The notes below the pieces were generated by a model, which saw only the letters and a program-made list of their open reading frames with translations, was not told where the DNA came from and did not search any database. The translations under genes and the position numbers were made by a program. Positions 39,059 through 50,312 of a DNA stretch of 64,000 nt are shown here, in pieces. This stretch comes from Symbiodinium natans. Lineage: Eukaryota > Sar > Dinophyceae > Suessiales > Symbiodiniaceae. The DNA lies in contig CAJNDS010000669.1 in NCBI GenBank assembly GCA_905221605.1, forward strand, positions 668,634-732,633, given 5' to 3'. Positions within the stretch are counted from its first letter, which is position 1. The number at the start of each line of letters is the position of its first letter.

Positions 39059-42000
39059 GAGAGAGAAATTGAGTCAAGAAAAGGATTGGAGCCGGCCTCA
39101 GCGCTACACTGCAGCGGACTCCCGCACATCGTGCCTTATATGCGCCGGGCTGTAGGCCTGATAATATGTGTGAATGATCCACTGACAGCAGCCCCTCTAT
39201 CGCATCTTAAACGGATGGCGCTGCGGGAGTGTAGCTGCAAGATGTGCAGCTTTGGCCAGGCTCATTCGTCAATTCGAAAGCTGCTTCTTGGACAGCTTCC
39301 ATGGAGCTACCACTCCGACTGACTCTCACAGATGAACGAAGAAGGAGTCATTTGAGCCCAGGAAGACTCTGAAGCTAGAGTCGCCACGCCCGAAGGTTCC
39401 GTGTCTTTGGGCATCCCGCCCTGGCCGTGGAAGCCGCTCTTTCACGCCCAACAGTAAGTGAGCTCTGCTCTGGTGTTTGGGCAGCCTCCCACCGTGGAGA
39501 GGCGGATGTCCAAACGCCACCCAAAAAACACCCAAAAACTAAACCCAAAACACCCAAAACCACGGCTGCGACATGGAGTTCGCTTGCATGGACTCCGAGC
39601 GCAGCATTTTATGGAGACTGGTGGTGCTGCTTGTGGCAGCGCCTTGATCAGCTATATCGGTAGCTCAGTCGAATGGCCGAAGACGAGCCGAGGATGTCAG
39701 AAAGACTCGCCGGAGCCAACTCTGGCACTGCTGCAAGCAGTGTCCTGTTCTAGTAGGGTACCGTGGGAGGAGTCGGCATTCAGTTGCTGCAAATGGCTAT
39801 ATCCAACGATGTCTTGAGGGTTCTGAAGGGACGTGGTCTAGACACTAGATTCTTTAGATGTTTCGAGGAGGTCTTATTCCAATTCTTCTGCTGGGTGTGG
39901 TGCAGTCAGCATGAATCGGCACGCCTCCTCCCAGTTGCCAATCTGTAGCTGAACATTTTTGCGGGCTGCAGACATCGTGCAACGTCTGCAGCCATCGCAC
40001 CCTTCAAGCAACAGGCTACAAGCAATGCAGAATCTTACAAGCAAATGTGGTCCGTTGCACGAACATACAGGTTCAACCTCAGTCACTGTTTGAATGTAGC
40101 ACCTTCGCCACCCGCACGGCCCAAAACCACCAAGTCTGCAGCGAACCCTTGCGCCCCTATGAAGCCACCTTTAACCGTCTGCATACAACATCCAGCTTCA
40201 GGTGTTTCTTAGGGAGGACAAAGGCTTAGGGCTTCGGGCTTCGGGTTCTTGCGCCTGCACGGCACAAAGGTTATCAGCCTAAGTTGACACAAAGCCGTCA
40301 GCCCTGTTGCACGGAGAGCTTGGTGCCATTTCTTGAGAGCGAAGCTGACACAGCTAGCGCCTCGATGTCTCTGTTGGCAATGCTCCTGTGAACCGAAGTT
40401 CGGCCCGCGACATGCACCTCAGATCCCAAATCCTCATCCTCCTGAGCTCTGGACCGTTATAGAAAGGATGTGAAGGTTGCGTAAAGATGTGAAGGAGCGC
40501 AGAGACAGCGAGCAGCTTACGCAAGGCGGGCTTGCTAACACCTCAGGCATGCACACAGCCAGGCTCAACTTTGCACGCGAAGGGGGGGGGGAGTTTCCAC
40601 AAGATTCTTCCTGTGTGTTTCCTTGGCCACGTACAATATGTCTCCAAAGACAAAATAGGTCATCCTCAGACGGTTTTGCAGATGTCTGGAGTTTAGGGGT
40701 GGATTTCGCGGTCTTTTTTGGGCTGGGGGGAGGGGGCGAGTGGCTTCGGCAACTGAGGTTTCAGGCTTTGGAGCATGGCACAGGCGTGCCTGATAGGCGC
40801 AAGCTCATGAAAGCACCCTTGCGGCAAGCATGTACAAAATTGTGCTGGCAAATGTGTCTTCACATCGCGCCTAAATTGAGCAATCTGCACAGTGCGCAAA
40901 AGCGGTGTTGAGTGAGATGCCTTTGGACTGTAAATTCAAGATTTCGGCCCTTTCAAGTCAAAGTTGCTCCTAAGCCCTATCCATCCAGCAATCTGATCTC
41001 CAAGTGCCCTGCTGCCCCCTGTGGGCCCATCAGCTTGGGAATGGTTTGGAGATTTGGGTTCAGGATGCCTTGAGATTTGCACCTTGATGAGCAGCTCCGC
41101 CGGGCGCATATATGAGGATCATGATGTGCACCTGCGCGCATGTTTTGTCAAGTGGGCATCTGGCCCCTCCATGTTGAACAGTTCCGATCATTCCCGTTTT
41201 GCCTTGGAGCTCAAGAAAATTAAGGGCCTTCACGGGGTTGTGGTTCTTTCTGAAGGGTCTTGCGGGGTTCCGCATAACTCAGAGGTGCTGACGTTCGCCC
41301 TGATGTGCCCGTTGCTCCCACCAACTATCACGACTCATGTTTCAGCCAGAACTCAGATCGCTTGTGTCGGACAAAAGCGCTTGACGTCACAAGCACCAGC
41401 ACCAACCAACGGGTCACGACGAGTCTTCAAACCCTCAAGAGCCCGAAAGACTGCCGTATGTGGCCATTATCGGTTCACAGCGTATAGACGGAACATGAAA
41501 CAGTGGAGGGCCACCTGCAGCGATCTTACTTGGGCTTTGCAGTGATCATGCTCTGGGTCGTCCAGTCATTTGCAGTGAGGCCCTTGCAGTAGGCCCGATG
41601 GAGCTACCCACTTCGGCAGCCCGGTGGAACAAACCACTTCGGAGAGGCGTTCGGTCGCTCGGGCCCCAAAAGCCAAGGCTTGTCATCAGGCCGCTGCGTT
41701 CCCAGTGTGTTGTTATGTGTAGGTGCTTGATCTCGAGACCCAGCGTCCAGGGTGCAGTGCGTGCAGTGTGGCGCCTTTGCCGAGGCATCACTCTTGAAGG
41801 GCGGTGATTGTAACAACTCCACACCCCTTCCTCCCCTTCCTGGCTGCAATGGGCACCCAAGTGTCAAGGCAGAAGACTAGGCTGAGAAGCGTGGGCAGGC
41901 ACTCTAAAGAACATGCAAGTCTTTTGCTCTTTAACTATTGAGCCTTGACCGTCCGATCCCAACTTAAGCCTTCCCCACACTGAAACTCTCAAACCGTGAG

Positions 42001-42427
42001 CCCAGGCCCAGCCCAAGCAGAGAGCGACAGTGACATCGACGGCTGCCAAGAAGAAACCCGGAGGCCAACAGAGCTGGCAACTGAAGAGATTCCACCTTGT
42101 ATGTCATGATCTGCAGGAGAGCTGCCCTCGATTCTTGAGATTGAGTGCACCCCATGCAGGCAAGAAGAAAGATGCCAGGCAGACAGGCCTGGAACAGTGA
42201 AGAAGCGACGTGTGCCCCGTTGTTGGTTGCACATCTGTATAGATCTTCAGACATTTGTCGGGGGTTCTTCAAGTGCCGAGGACTTCCTCCGGCATGCTTC
42301 CTCTTGCACCTGTGTAGGATTTCGCATCCGAAGCCTTTAGATTTAATTCGGCCTGCCCTCAGCTCTCACAGCGACGTGCAGTTGTGCCTCATCCACGTTA
42401 GTTTAAGGTTTTTCATGTACTCGATGC
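39059..42427. other. weak coding candidates only
   Basis: A 174-codon open frame at 41021-41545 and an acidic frame at about 42016-42099 (AESDSDIDGCQEETRRPTEL, followed by GTATGT) are the best candidates. Neither has a recognisable domain. The rest has scattered decayed telomere words. Confidence 0.3.
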
Positions 42428-42435
42428 CATGATCT

Positions 42436-42834
42436 CGGGGGGGGGGGGGCCGGTGGGGGAGGGCGGGGGGGGGGGGGGGCGGGGGGGGGGGGGGGGGGGG
42501 GCGGGGGGGGGGGGGGGGCGGGGAGGGGGGGGGGGGGGGGGGGGGGGGCGGGGGGGGGGGGCGGGGTGGGGGGGGGCGGGGGGGGGGGGCGGGGGGGGCG
42601 GGGGGGGGGGGCGGGGGGGGGGGGCGGGGGGGGCGGGGGGGTGGCGGGGGGGGGGCGGGCGGGGGGGGGGGGCGGGGGGGGGGGGGGGGGGTGGTGGGAG
42701 GGGGTGGGGGGGAGGGGGGGGGGGTTCGTGGGGGGGGGGGGTCGTGGGGGGGGGGGGGGGGGAGGGCGGGGGAGTGGGGGAGGAGTGGGCGGGGGGGGTG
42801 TGCGGTGGTGGGGGGGGGGGGGGGGGGGGGTGAG
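42436..42834 (+). repeat. 400-base G tract with single-base interruptions
   Basis: Almost every base is G, broken by isolated C, then T and A. The strand bias is total: no C run is seen. Both strands give artefact frames (poly-Gly and poly-Pro). It could form many G-quadruplexes; exact length is doubtful because such tracts sequence badly. Confidence 0.95.
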
Positions 42835-43663
42835 GGCCAAGGGTGGAGAAGGGTGAGTTTTGACCCCCTGATGCGGGAAGTAAGGCTCTGGCCTAGGGCC
42901 TAGGCGCCGCTCAGTCGAAAATCCGAAGCTTTTTGCGTCATCGCATGTGTCAGATTTGAGCTCTGGCCTCAGTCCCGTGCGCAGCTCGTGGTCCAAATCG
43001 TGCTCTCATCACTGTCCCGCGCTCGTGCGGGCGCTTGCCTCGTGAAATGTCTCTTAGACGCTGGACGACTTCGAATTGTTCCGCCTTTGGGTGAAGTTCT
43101 GCTCCCAAAGCTCCGGCACTCAAATCCATCTCAGATCCATTCAAATGCGTTGCGCTAAGGACTGTTGGGAGTCTACACAGTAAGGTGCAGAACGACAGAG
43201 AGCGCGTATGCCGGGCGACAGCACTAATTAGTTAGGACATCATCTCCGAGATTTTGGCCGGTGGACCTGAACCGCAAGCCCAGGTAAATCCAAGACGCAG
43301 ATACGCAACCGCCACCAGCCAGGGAAAGCTTTGTGTTCTAGATCCTTGCCGAGCGTCATCCTCAGGCTTGAACCATTAGACATGCCTCTAGCATTGAAGA
43401 GTTCGCCACCTCCAAACATCCCCAAGTTCCTTGGAATCAGATCGAACCTTAAACTGACCCCCTAACCATCCAAGTCTGCGGCCGTGTTTTCAGGCGTGGG
43501 CACAGACGAAAGACAAGGCCCGGCACAGAGCTGACGCCCGACACACAGCTGACGAGTTTTGCTACATTGGGTAGTTTCACTATGGGTCTCCTCGCGAACT
43601 AGCCATCTTTGCGCATTTCGGGATGCCAGGCTTGGTTTGGTGAACCATGCGCGACTCAGAAAC

Positions 43664-44080
43664 TGGACGCGATTCAGGAAACCAGGGTTCAGGAAACCAG
43701 GATTCAGGAAACTGCGCGATTCAGGAAACCAGGATTCAGGAAACCACGCGATTCAGGAAACTGCGCGCTTCAGGAAACTGTTTTCCCGCGATTCTGGAAA
43801 CCGCGGTTCAGGAAACCACAAGTTTCAGGAAACTGAAAACACGCGATTCAGGAAACCGCGCGATTCAGGAAACTGACAGCACGCGATTCAGGAAACTGCG
43901 CGATTCAGGAAACTGCGCGATTCAGGAAACCAGCGGATTCAGGAAACCACGCGATTCAGGAAACTGCTCGATTCAGGAAACTGCGCGATTCAGGAAACTG
44001 CACGATTCAGGAAACTGCGCGAGTCAGGAAACCATGCGATTCAGGAAACCATGCGATTCAAGAAACCGCGCGATTCGGGC
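43664..44080 (+). repeat. minisatellite, left arm (17-base unit)
   Basis: About 24 copies of a 17-base unit, GCGATTCAGGAAACTGC, with small variants. Because 17 is not a multiple of 3, the open frames across it cycle through three peptides and are not genes. Confidence 0.95.
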
Positions 44081-44627
44081 CTGTTGAAATGTGGGGGGCT
44101 GCTTTGTGACACTAACCGTTCAAGCGCATTGGGCTCCAGCAGCCATTCAAGCAACAGCATTGGGCTCCAGCCTGTTGAAACTGGGTCTCGGAAAAGGGGG
44201 ATGATAGCGTCCAGGACAAGGCTGCTTTGTGACACTAGCCATTCAAGCGCATTGGGCTCCAGCAGCCATTCAAGCAACAGCATTGGGCTCCAGCAGCCAT
44301 TCAAGCAACAGCATTGGGCTCCAGCCTGTTGAAACTGGGTCTCGAGGGGGGGGGGATGATAGCGTCCAGGACAAACCTTTCAAGCAACAGCATTGGGCTC
44401 CAGCAGCCCTTCAAGCAACAGCATTGGGCAACAGCATTGGGCTCCAGCAGCCATTCAAGCAACAGCATTGGGCTCCAGCCTGTTGAAACTGGGTCTCGAG
44501 GGGGGGGGATGATAGCGTCCAGGACAAGGCTGCTTTGTGACACTAATAACCATTCAAGCGCACTGGGCTGCAGCAGCCATTCAAGCAACTGCATTGGGCT
44601 CCAGCCTGTTGAAACTGGGTGTCACGG

Positions 44628-44662
<35 letters not shown>

Positions 44663-45115
44663 TGATAGCGTCCAGCACAAGGCTGCTTTGTGACACTAAC
44701 CATTCAAGCAACAGCATTGGGCTCCAGCAGCCATTCAAGCAACAGCATTGGGCTCCAGCCTGTTGAAACTGGGTCTCGGGGGGGGGGGGATGATAGCGTC
44801 CAGGACAAGGCTGCTTTGTGACACTAACCATTCAAGCAACAGCATTGGGCTCCAGCAGCCATTCAAGCAACAGCATTGGGCTCCAGCCTGTTGAAACTGG
44901 GTCTCGAGGGGGGGGGATGATAGCGTCCAGGACAAGGCTGCTTTGTGACACTAATAACCATTCAAGCGCACTGGGCTGCAGCAGCCATTCAAGCAACTGC
45001 ATTGGGCTCCAGCCTGTTGAAACTGGGTGTCACGGCGGGGGGGGGGGGGGGGGGGGGGGGTTGGGGGGGGGGGGATGATAGCGTCCAGGACAAAGCATTG
45101 CACTCCAGCCTGTTG
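44081..45115 (+). repeat. composite tandem array between the two arms
   Basis: A 31-base unit (CATTCAAGCAACAGCATTGG plus GCTCCAGCAGC) alternates with a longer module: CCTGTTGAAACTGGGTCTC, a G run, GATGATAGCGTCCAGGAC and GGCTGCTTTGTGACACTAA. The module occurs seven times, spaced about 127-158 bases, making a higher-order repeat. G-run length varies from about 5 to more than 30 between copies. Confidence 0.95.
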
Positions 45116-45147
45116 AAAAGTCGGGGGAGGGGGGGGAGGATGCTCCT

Positions 45148-45605
45148 GAATCAGCCGGTTTCCGAATCCGCGTTTTCCAGTTTCCTGAATCAGCTGGTTT
45201 CCGAATCCGCGTTTTCCAGTTTCCTGAATCAGCTGGTTTCCGAATCCGTGTTTTCCAGTTTCCGGAATCAGCGGTTTCCAGTTTCCGAATCCGCGTTTTC
45301 CAGTTTCCTGAATCAGCTGGTTTCCGAATCCGCGTTTTCCAGTTTCCTGAATCAGCTGGTTTCCGAATCCGCGTTTTCCAGTTTCCTGAATCAGCGGTTT
45401 CCAGTTTCCGAATCCGCGTTTTCCAGTTTCCTGAATCAGCTGGTTTCCGAATCCGCGTTTTCCAGTTTCCTGAATCAGCTGGTTTCTCGAATCCTGGTTT
45501 CCCGAATCCGCGTTTTCAGTTTCCGAATCCGCGTTTTGTAGTTTCCAGAATCAGGGTTTTCCAGTTTCCGAATCCGCGCGTTTCCAGTTTCCGAATCCGC
45601 GGCTG
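45148..45605 (-). repeat. minisatellite, right arm (inverse of left arm)
   Basis: A 39-base unit made of TTTCCTGAATCAGCTGG plus TTTCCGAATCCGCGTTTTCC. Read on the minus strand each half is GATTCAGGAAAC- or GGATTCGGAAAC-like, the same word as the left arm. The two arms therefore face each other in inverted orientation across 1 kb. Confidence 0.92.
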
Positions 45606-45632
45606 ACCCAACACAAGTTCCATACAGGGTTC

Positions 45633-46016
45633 ATGGACAGTCTCGTAGGGGATTGTGTCCTCTCTCGGTTGCTGGTCGACAAGGCGGGGTACCCATGCCA
45701 GGCCAAAGAACCGAGAAGAGGGGTCCCGAGACGCGAACAGATTTTCTGTAGATTTTCTTGTGACCCGAGCATGGTGCCTTTGGATTTCTTGCGTGAGGGA
45801 GTCGCATTGTCACTAAAGTGGTGCATCTTGGTTTTCTTTCCTGCACAATATATGGAAGAGCCGGACAGCCTCATCCTTGTAAGCTTGACACGTGGCTGCA
45901 AAAGCTTGAGCCGCAATTGCCAAGTCTGCCAGGTGGAAGGGCGAGCTCCTTGGCAGTTGAGTTGGCACTCGCTTCGTGATCAAAAGATGGCACTACGGCA
46001 GTTCTGCTTCGTGTGA
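45633..46016 (+). CDS. open frame of doubtful coding status
   Basis: 127 codons, beginning MDSLVGDCVLSRLLVDKAGY. There is no recognisable domain. It lies between the repeat arm and the TFIIIC-like gene and could be its 5' flanking sequence. Confidence 0.2.
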   Translation: MDSLVGDCVLSRLLVDKAGYPCQAKEPRRGVPRREQIFCRFSCDPSMVPLDFLREGVALSLKWCILVFFPAQYMEEPDSLILVSLTRGCKSLSRNCQVCQVEGRAPWQLSWHSLRDQKMALRQFCFV

Positions 46017-46309
46017 TTTCGTGTGCCACCCCCATGTTTCAGCCGGCGCATTGAGTGTCCGTGCTGAGGAATGTGAGCACCATGGAGGTGTCACAGGTCC
46101 TCTCCAGTTTCCCAGGTGTCGAGGAAGCCAATGTCTACGGTGTGAAGGCAAGGATGCCGCGGTGCTGCCGCGGTGGTGACCGTTGGTGTGTGTGGGTGTG
46201 TGTTTGTGAGGTTGTGTGAAGTTTTTGAAAAGCTCTTTTAAGTTAGTGCGAGGTCAGCAGTTAGTATCTGTTAGTGCAAGGCTTGTGCCAATTGTGCTAA
46301 GCGCGACGA

Positions 46310-48892
46310 ATGGGCTCCTCTGCAGATCTTGAGCTCCGCATGCTCCGCTTGGGATCGAGCTGCACGAACTTTGCCGGGTGCACAGGTCCGGCTGTGGGTT
46401 TCGCATGGTTTCGCTGGGAGCTGTGCGGTGTGCGGCGCCGTGGTATTGGTATGCCCGAGCTCACTGAGCTGCCATGGGCTTCGGCTGCTCTTGTTTTAGG
46501 CCATCCTTCGGGCTCTAAGACGCCGTGTTGGTCGCAAGGAACGCTGGTGGCTTTCTTGACGGACGATGAATGCCATGTGGTCGACATGCAAGCTGCGATT
46601 GAGAAGACCTCGGAGCCTTCCCTTGTCAAGAAGTACAAGCGACCAACGCAGGCAAAAGCGCCAAAAGCACAAATTAAGAGGTCGCGGACAGAGCCCAAGG
46701 AGCCCAGCCAGTTGGAGAGTTTTCTCGAGCACCGGAAGGACTTCTTCATAGCCGCAGCATGGTCGCCCTTGGGCCACAGGGGTTCCCTGTTGGCGGTTCT
46801 TGATTCTGGAGGAAGACTATGTGTCCTCGCGCCCTGCGACAATTCTGGCTTTTCTGAGAGTGATGGACCTCTGGACCTCGAAGAAAGTGCTCTAGTTGAC
46901 CTGAGTGAAGACTTCCTTGAAGCGACGGGAGCAGAATCTCGGGCTGCTGTTCTTGACCTATGCTTCTGGCCCTCCCCTTTGTGCATTGGCAAGCAGGAAG
47001 TCGCTGAAGCTGCTGCTCTCCTCTGTGCTTGTAGAGGCTCGTCCCTGGTGATTTGGAAGCTCGGTCCAAGGTTTGCGGAGAATTGCAAAAGCGGCAAAGG
47101 CTCTCGGCTGAAGCACATTGCTCTTGAGCCATCAGTGGAGATCACGGCCGTTGCCGCATCCTCTATCTGGCAAGCTTCGGACGGGAGCTTGCTTAGTCTG
47201 TTGGCCATTGCCAGCAGCAAGGGGCAGGTTCATGTCAAAAAGGTCACCGTGCATGGCGATGGCTCCTTGTCCATCGCTCCTCTCTGCAAGACTCCTGTTC
47301 TTGAAGTGGTCAACGCGCCCTTCTGTGTTGGGCGTGTTGGGCAAATCGCCCTTCTGACCGATGCATGGGAAGAAGTCGAGGTGTACCTTGCAGTGGGGCA
47401 TGGAGTTCTTGTCTCTGCTGCTGTGGTACACTGCAACAAGGATGGGGATCTGAAAGGTGTCTCAGCATATGCGGCCAGTACACCGTGCCACGCGATCCCA
47501 GTAGTGTCTGTCTTGTGCGCGGCAGCTGGCATTCTGAACTCTGCCCACGACTCAGGTTACTCCAACTCTTGGCGTGCAGACGTTCTCTCTATGGATTCCT
47601 CTGGGCACGCTGTTCTCTGGCAGCTTCCGAGCAAGAGAAGCGGAACGCTGAGTCCTGGCAGGCTTTGCAGCCTCGTTCCCGGCAGCTGGCAGAACTGGCT
47701 GACGGCAGTGGAGCAGAAGGCTCTGCGACTGGACGCACGTATGGTGAGGGCTGCAGCGCGAGAGCGAGAGGCACGCAAAGGGAGCTCCCTGTTCTGTGGT
47801 CTTGCTATGTCACCTTCTCACTGCATGCTGGCGCTGCAGTCCATCACCGTGTCCGAAAGGACAACGCAGCAGCGAACAGCAAGCGCGCTGTTAGTTACTC
47901 CGGTGGGAAGCCCGCTGCATTCCTTCAATTCCATGCTGAGAAGTCTGGTTCAGGCACTGCATCAGAGTCAGCTTTCCTTCTTCTATTGTAGCCTTTGGGA
48001 TGTCGCGGAGTCCTGGCAAATACAGACGCAGAGAAAATGCACGGACCTTGACCTTGTTTTCAAATCTCCAAAAGCAAGCTCAAACAGCTCGGACTTGATG
48101 GAACTGTGCCTCGAGCAGATCTGGGACTTAGCTGACATCTTCGAAAAGGTAGCAGCAGCATCAGAGCAAAAAGCAGACGCGGAGATGACATCTTTGCTGG
48201 ACAGGACATCCGCGGCCAGCCTTCACAAAAAAGCTCTGAAAGGCTTTGTATCGAAGAGCCTTGCAGAGCGCCGGCCGCTTTCCGATGGGACCGAGACACA
48301 GCGCCTCCTGGATCGGCTCATGCACCTCGTTGTCAAAGACAGCAAAGGCAGCAAAGGCCTCAACAGCCACCGTGCCCTCGGGGATGCGGGAGATGTGGTC
48401 CGATGCCAGGTGCAGAACGCCTGCCTCGAATTTGCGCGGTTGGCCATTACTTCACGTCGGAACGAGAGTCGGATCGAGAATCACAAGAAGGAAGGCGCGA
48501 AAGAGAATGGGCAAAATGCTGCCTGCCATTCCCTGCGCTCGCTAATGGAAGCAGCGACCCAAGAGTACTGGACAAGCAGGCTCGCCAAGCTAGCTAAACC
48601 TCAGACACCCTTGGGTCCGCCAACGAATCTCCTTGCATTTCTCTCCGACACAGACACCCATCAGCAAATGTTGCGTCGCAAATGCAGGGTGTGTCAACAA
48701 GCAGCGCTCCCCCACCCATGGCTCTTGGAGGTTTCTTGCGGTGCACATGGACTACCGCTTTGCCAGGAAACCCTTCGTCCGCTCTTGATGGAGCCTCATG
48801 CTCTCTGTGGGTTTTGCGGGCGATGCACGGAAGGGAGGAATACTGTCTCGGGTCGCCTGGGCCTTTGCGCGTGGTGTGCTGCACCGACGTAA
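46310..48892 (+). CDS. TFIIIC subunit-like protein (GTF3C4/TFIIIC90 type), intronless
   Basis: One uninterrupted 860-codon frame. TFIIIC binds promoters of tRNA and 5S genes and recruits RNA polymerase III in the nucleus; its 90-kDa subunit has an N-terminal WD40 propeller and a C-terminal zinc-binding domain. Here residues up to about 480 show propeller-like strands (FIAAAWSPLG, LAVLDSGGRLCVL, SSLVIWKLGPR, ADVLSMDSSGHAVLWQLP). A basic stretch near residues 105-130 (KKYKRPTQAKAPKAQIKRSR) suits nuclear import. Residues 790-858 carry paired cysteines: CRVCQ, CGAHGLPLCQETLRP, CGFCGRC and CAWC. The second matches the C..GH..P.C..T pattern of the TFIIIC zinc finger. The start ATG is the first in frame after the repeat zone. 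It lacks introns, unlike its neighbours, which suggests a retroposed copy. Another WD40-plus-zinc-finger protein remains possible. Confidence 0.7.
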   Translation: MGSSADLELRMLRLGSSCTNFAGCTGPAVGFAWFRWELCGVRRRGIGMPELTELPWASAALVLGHPSGSKTPCWSQGTLVAFLTDDECHVVDMQAAIEKTSEPSLVKKYKRPTQAKAPKAQIKRSRTEPKEPSQLESFLEHRKDFFIAAAWSPLGHRGSLLAVLDSGGRLCVLAPCDNSGFSESDGPLDLEESALVDLSEDFLEATGAESRAAVLDLCFWPSPLCIGKQEVAEAAALLCACRGSSLVIWKLGPRFAENCKSGKGSRLKHIALEPSVEITAVAASSIWQASDGSLLSLLAIASSKGQVHVKKVTVHGDGSLSIAPLCKTPVLEVVNAPFCVGRVGQIALLTDAWEEVEVYLAVGHGVLVSAAVVHCNKDGDLKGVSAYAASTPCHAIPVVSVLCAAAGILNSAHDSGYSNSWRADVLSMDSSGHAVLWQLPSKRSGTLSPGRLCSLVPGSWQNWLTAVEQKALRLDARMVRAAAREREARKGSSLFCGLAMSPSHCMLALQSITVSERTTQQRTASALLVTPVGSPLHSFNSMLRSLVQALHQSQLSFFYCSLWDVAESWQIQTQRKCTDLDLVFKSPKASSNSSDLMELCLEQIWDLADIFEKVAAASEQKADAEMTSLLDRTSAASLHKKALKGFVSKSLAERRPLSDGTETQRLLDRLMHLVVKDSKGSKGLNSHRALGDAGDVVRCQVQNACLEFARLAITSRRNESRIENHKKEGAKENGQNAACHSLRSLMEAATQEYWTSRLAKLAKPQTPLGPPTNLLAFLSDTDTHQQMLRRKCRVCQQAALPHPWLLEVSCGAHGLPLCQETLRPLLMEPHALCGFCGRCTEGRNTVSGRLGLCAWCAAPT

Positions 48893-50312
48893 AAGGCAAC
48901 TTGTGTTGAGAGGTGCAAATGTTCGTTCGGGGCAGCTCGGATCTTGTTTTCAAGGTGGTCTTCCTATGGGTTTACGGTATACTTTGCACTGCGCAGAGCC
49001 CAGAACATGGGACGGGCCTCCGATACGAATCCCCAGGTGGCACAGGATTCTTCTTTTTTAAATTCTAGCCTCGTCAACGCCAGGTGCCGGGTGAATCTGA
49101 TGGACGCGCCTGCATGGCCGCCTTAAACGGTTCGCAGGCAGAATCGTGAGAGTGCTCTCACATTGCGCGAAGCTGGAACCCCAGCGGAACATGAAAGAAA
49201 CATGCTCGCTCGGAGCAGGAGCTTCAAAACAGAGAGAAGCTGGACGCGCTACAGGCCCTCTGCGAGAAGGCTGGCGCATGCTGGCACCGGGTCAGCCATG
49301 ACACGTCACCATTCTTCGTGAGGTTCTTATTGCGATGTTCTTGTTCTCGCAACTTAGTCTTAATCTTCACAAATCATTACGTCTCCACGGTGTGTGCGCG
49401 CATGTTGGGGGTTCTGACAGCATGCGTCGGGTGGGGCCGAAAGGGTCGACATGGGTCGACATCGACGCCTTTCGGAGCTATGGGTTTCCATGCTCTGTAG
49501 CCTCGGACAACTGCAGTGATAGGGTGTTCATGTAGTTTACATGTTTTGCGTTGGTTCGTTCGTTTAGAGCAGCTCGCTTTCCAGGCGGGCTGAACTGTTG
49601 TTGCATATGATTACTTTCTCTGGGCGATCGGCACCCATAAAAACTTGGCCTGTAATTCGCTCGCTAGTTGGATTCCTGTTTCTATAAAAAGCGCGAAAGC
49701 CAACGAGGCAGCTTTTCCAAGCGAAGGGTTCCGGTCAGCACCAGGTTCTCATCGCTGAACGTTAGCGCCGCGGTCCGTTACCACTGCCTACTCCAGCCGA
49801 CCCCTGTCGAATTAGCATGGAGCTGCGGTAGCCGTGGGGGTTTGCTGGCTCGCAGAGTGGAGCTCTGGCATTGTGAGCTGTTTGCCAGAGGCTGCTCGGC
49901 AGTTTCGCCGTTGCATAGCCACATGAACACTGCCTTTCTCATCCGATCCGAGTGTCTTGAAGGAGTTGCCAAGCTACGCTCGGCCACTTTTCCTGCGCTT
50001 CCTGCCGTCCATGGAAGTCACCGGCACCTTCAAACACCAGAAGGCCAACACATGACATCCCATCTGCCAGCGGTAGGCATGGTTGGCATATGCACACTCT
50101 GAGGCAGGTAATCTCAGTAATCTCAGTCATCTCCACAGGCATGGCATACTTTGCCCCTGATACGAGGTCCAGTTGAGAAATGAAGGCATCGACCTAACGA
50201 AGGTGGGACCCGACATGTTGGCTTCCAGGTGACCAGTGGTTCTGTCCTTGAGGAGTTGTGTGGTGTATGTGTAGTGCCTATCAATGCAACGTGCGTCTGC
50301 AGCGAGCTGCAG
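48893..50312. other. downstream flank, nothing supported
   Basis: No polyadenylation motif or exon could be assigned. Open frames on both strands are short and compete. Confidence 0.4.

Noticed and set aside
42403-42996. 197-codon proline-rich frame on the minus strand and Gly-rich frames on the plus strand
   Set aside because: They are products of the G tract; composition is almost only Pro or Gly/Arg and no frame is preferred.
43664-45605. CRISPR-like look of evenly spaced repeats
   Set aside because: Repeats are contiguous or spaced by other repeats, with no unique spacers, no cas genes and a eukaryotic context.
46297-47220. 307-codon minus-strand frame
   Set aside because: It is the antisense shadow of the TFIIIC-like gene; it lacks recognisable motifs.
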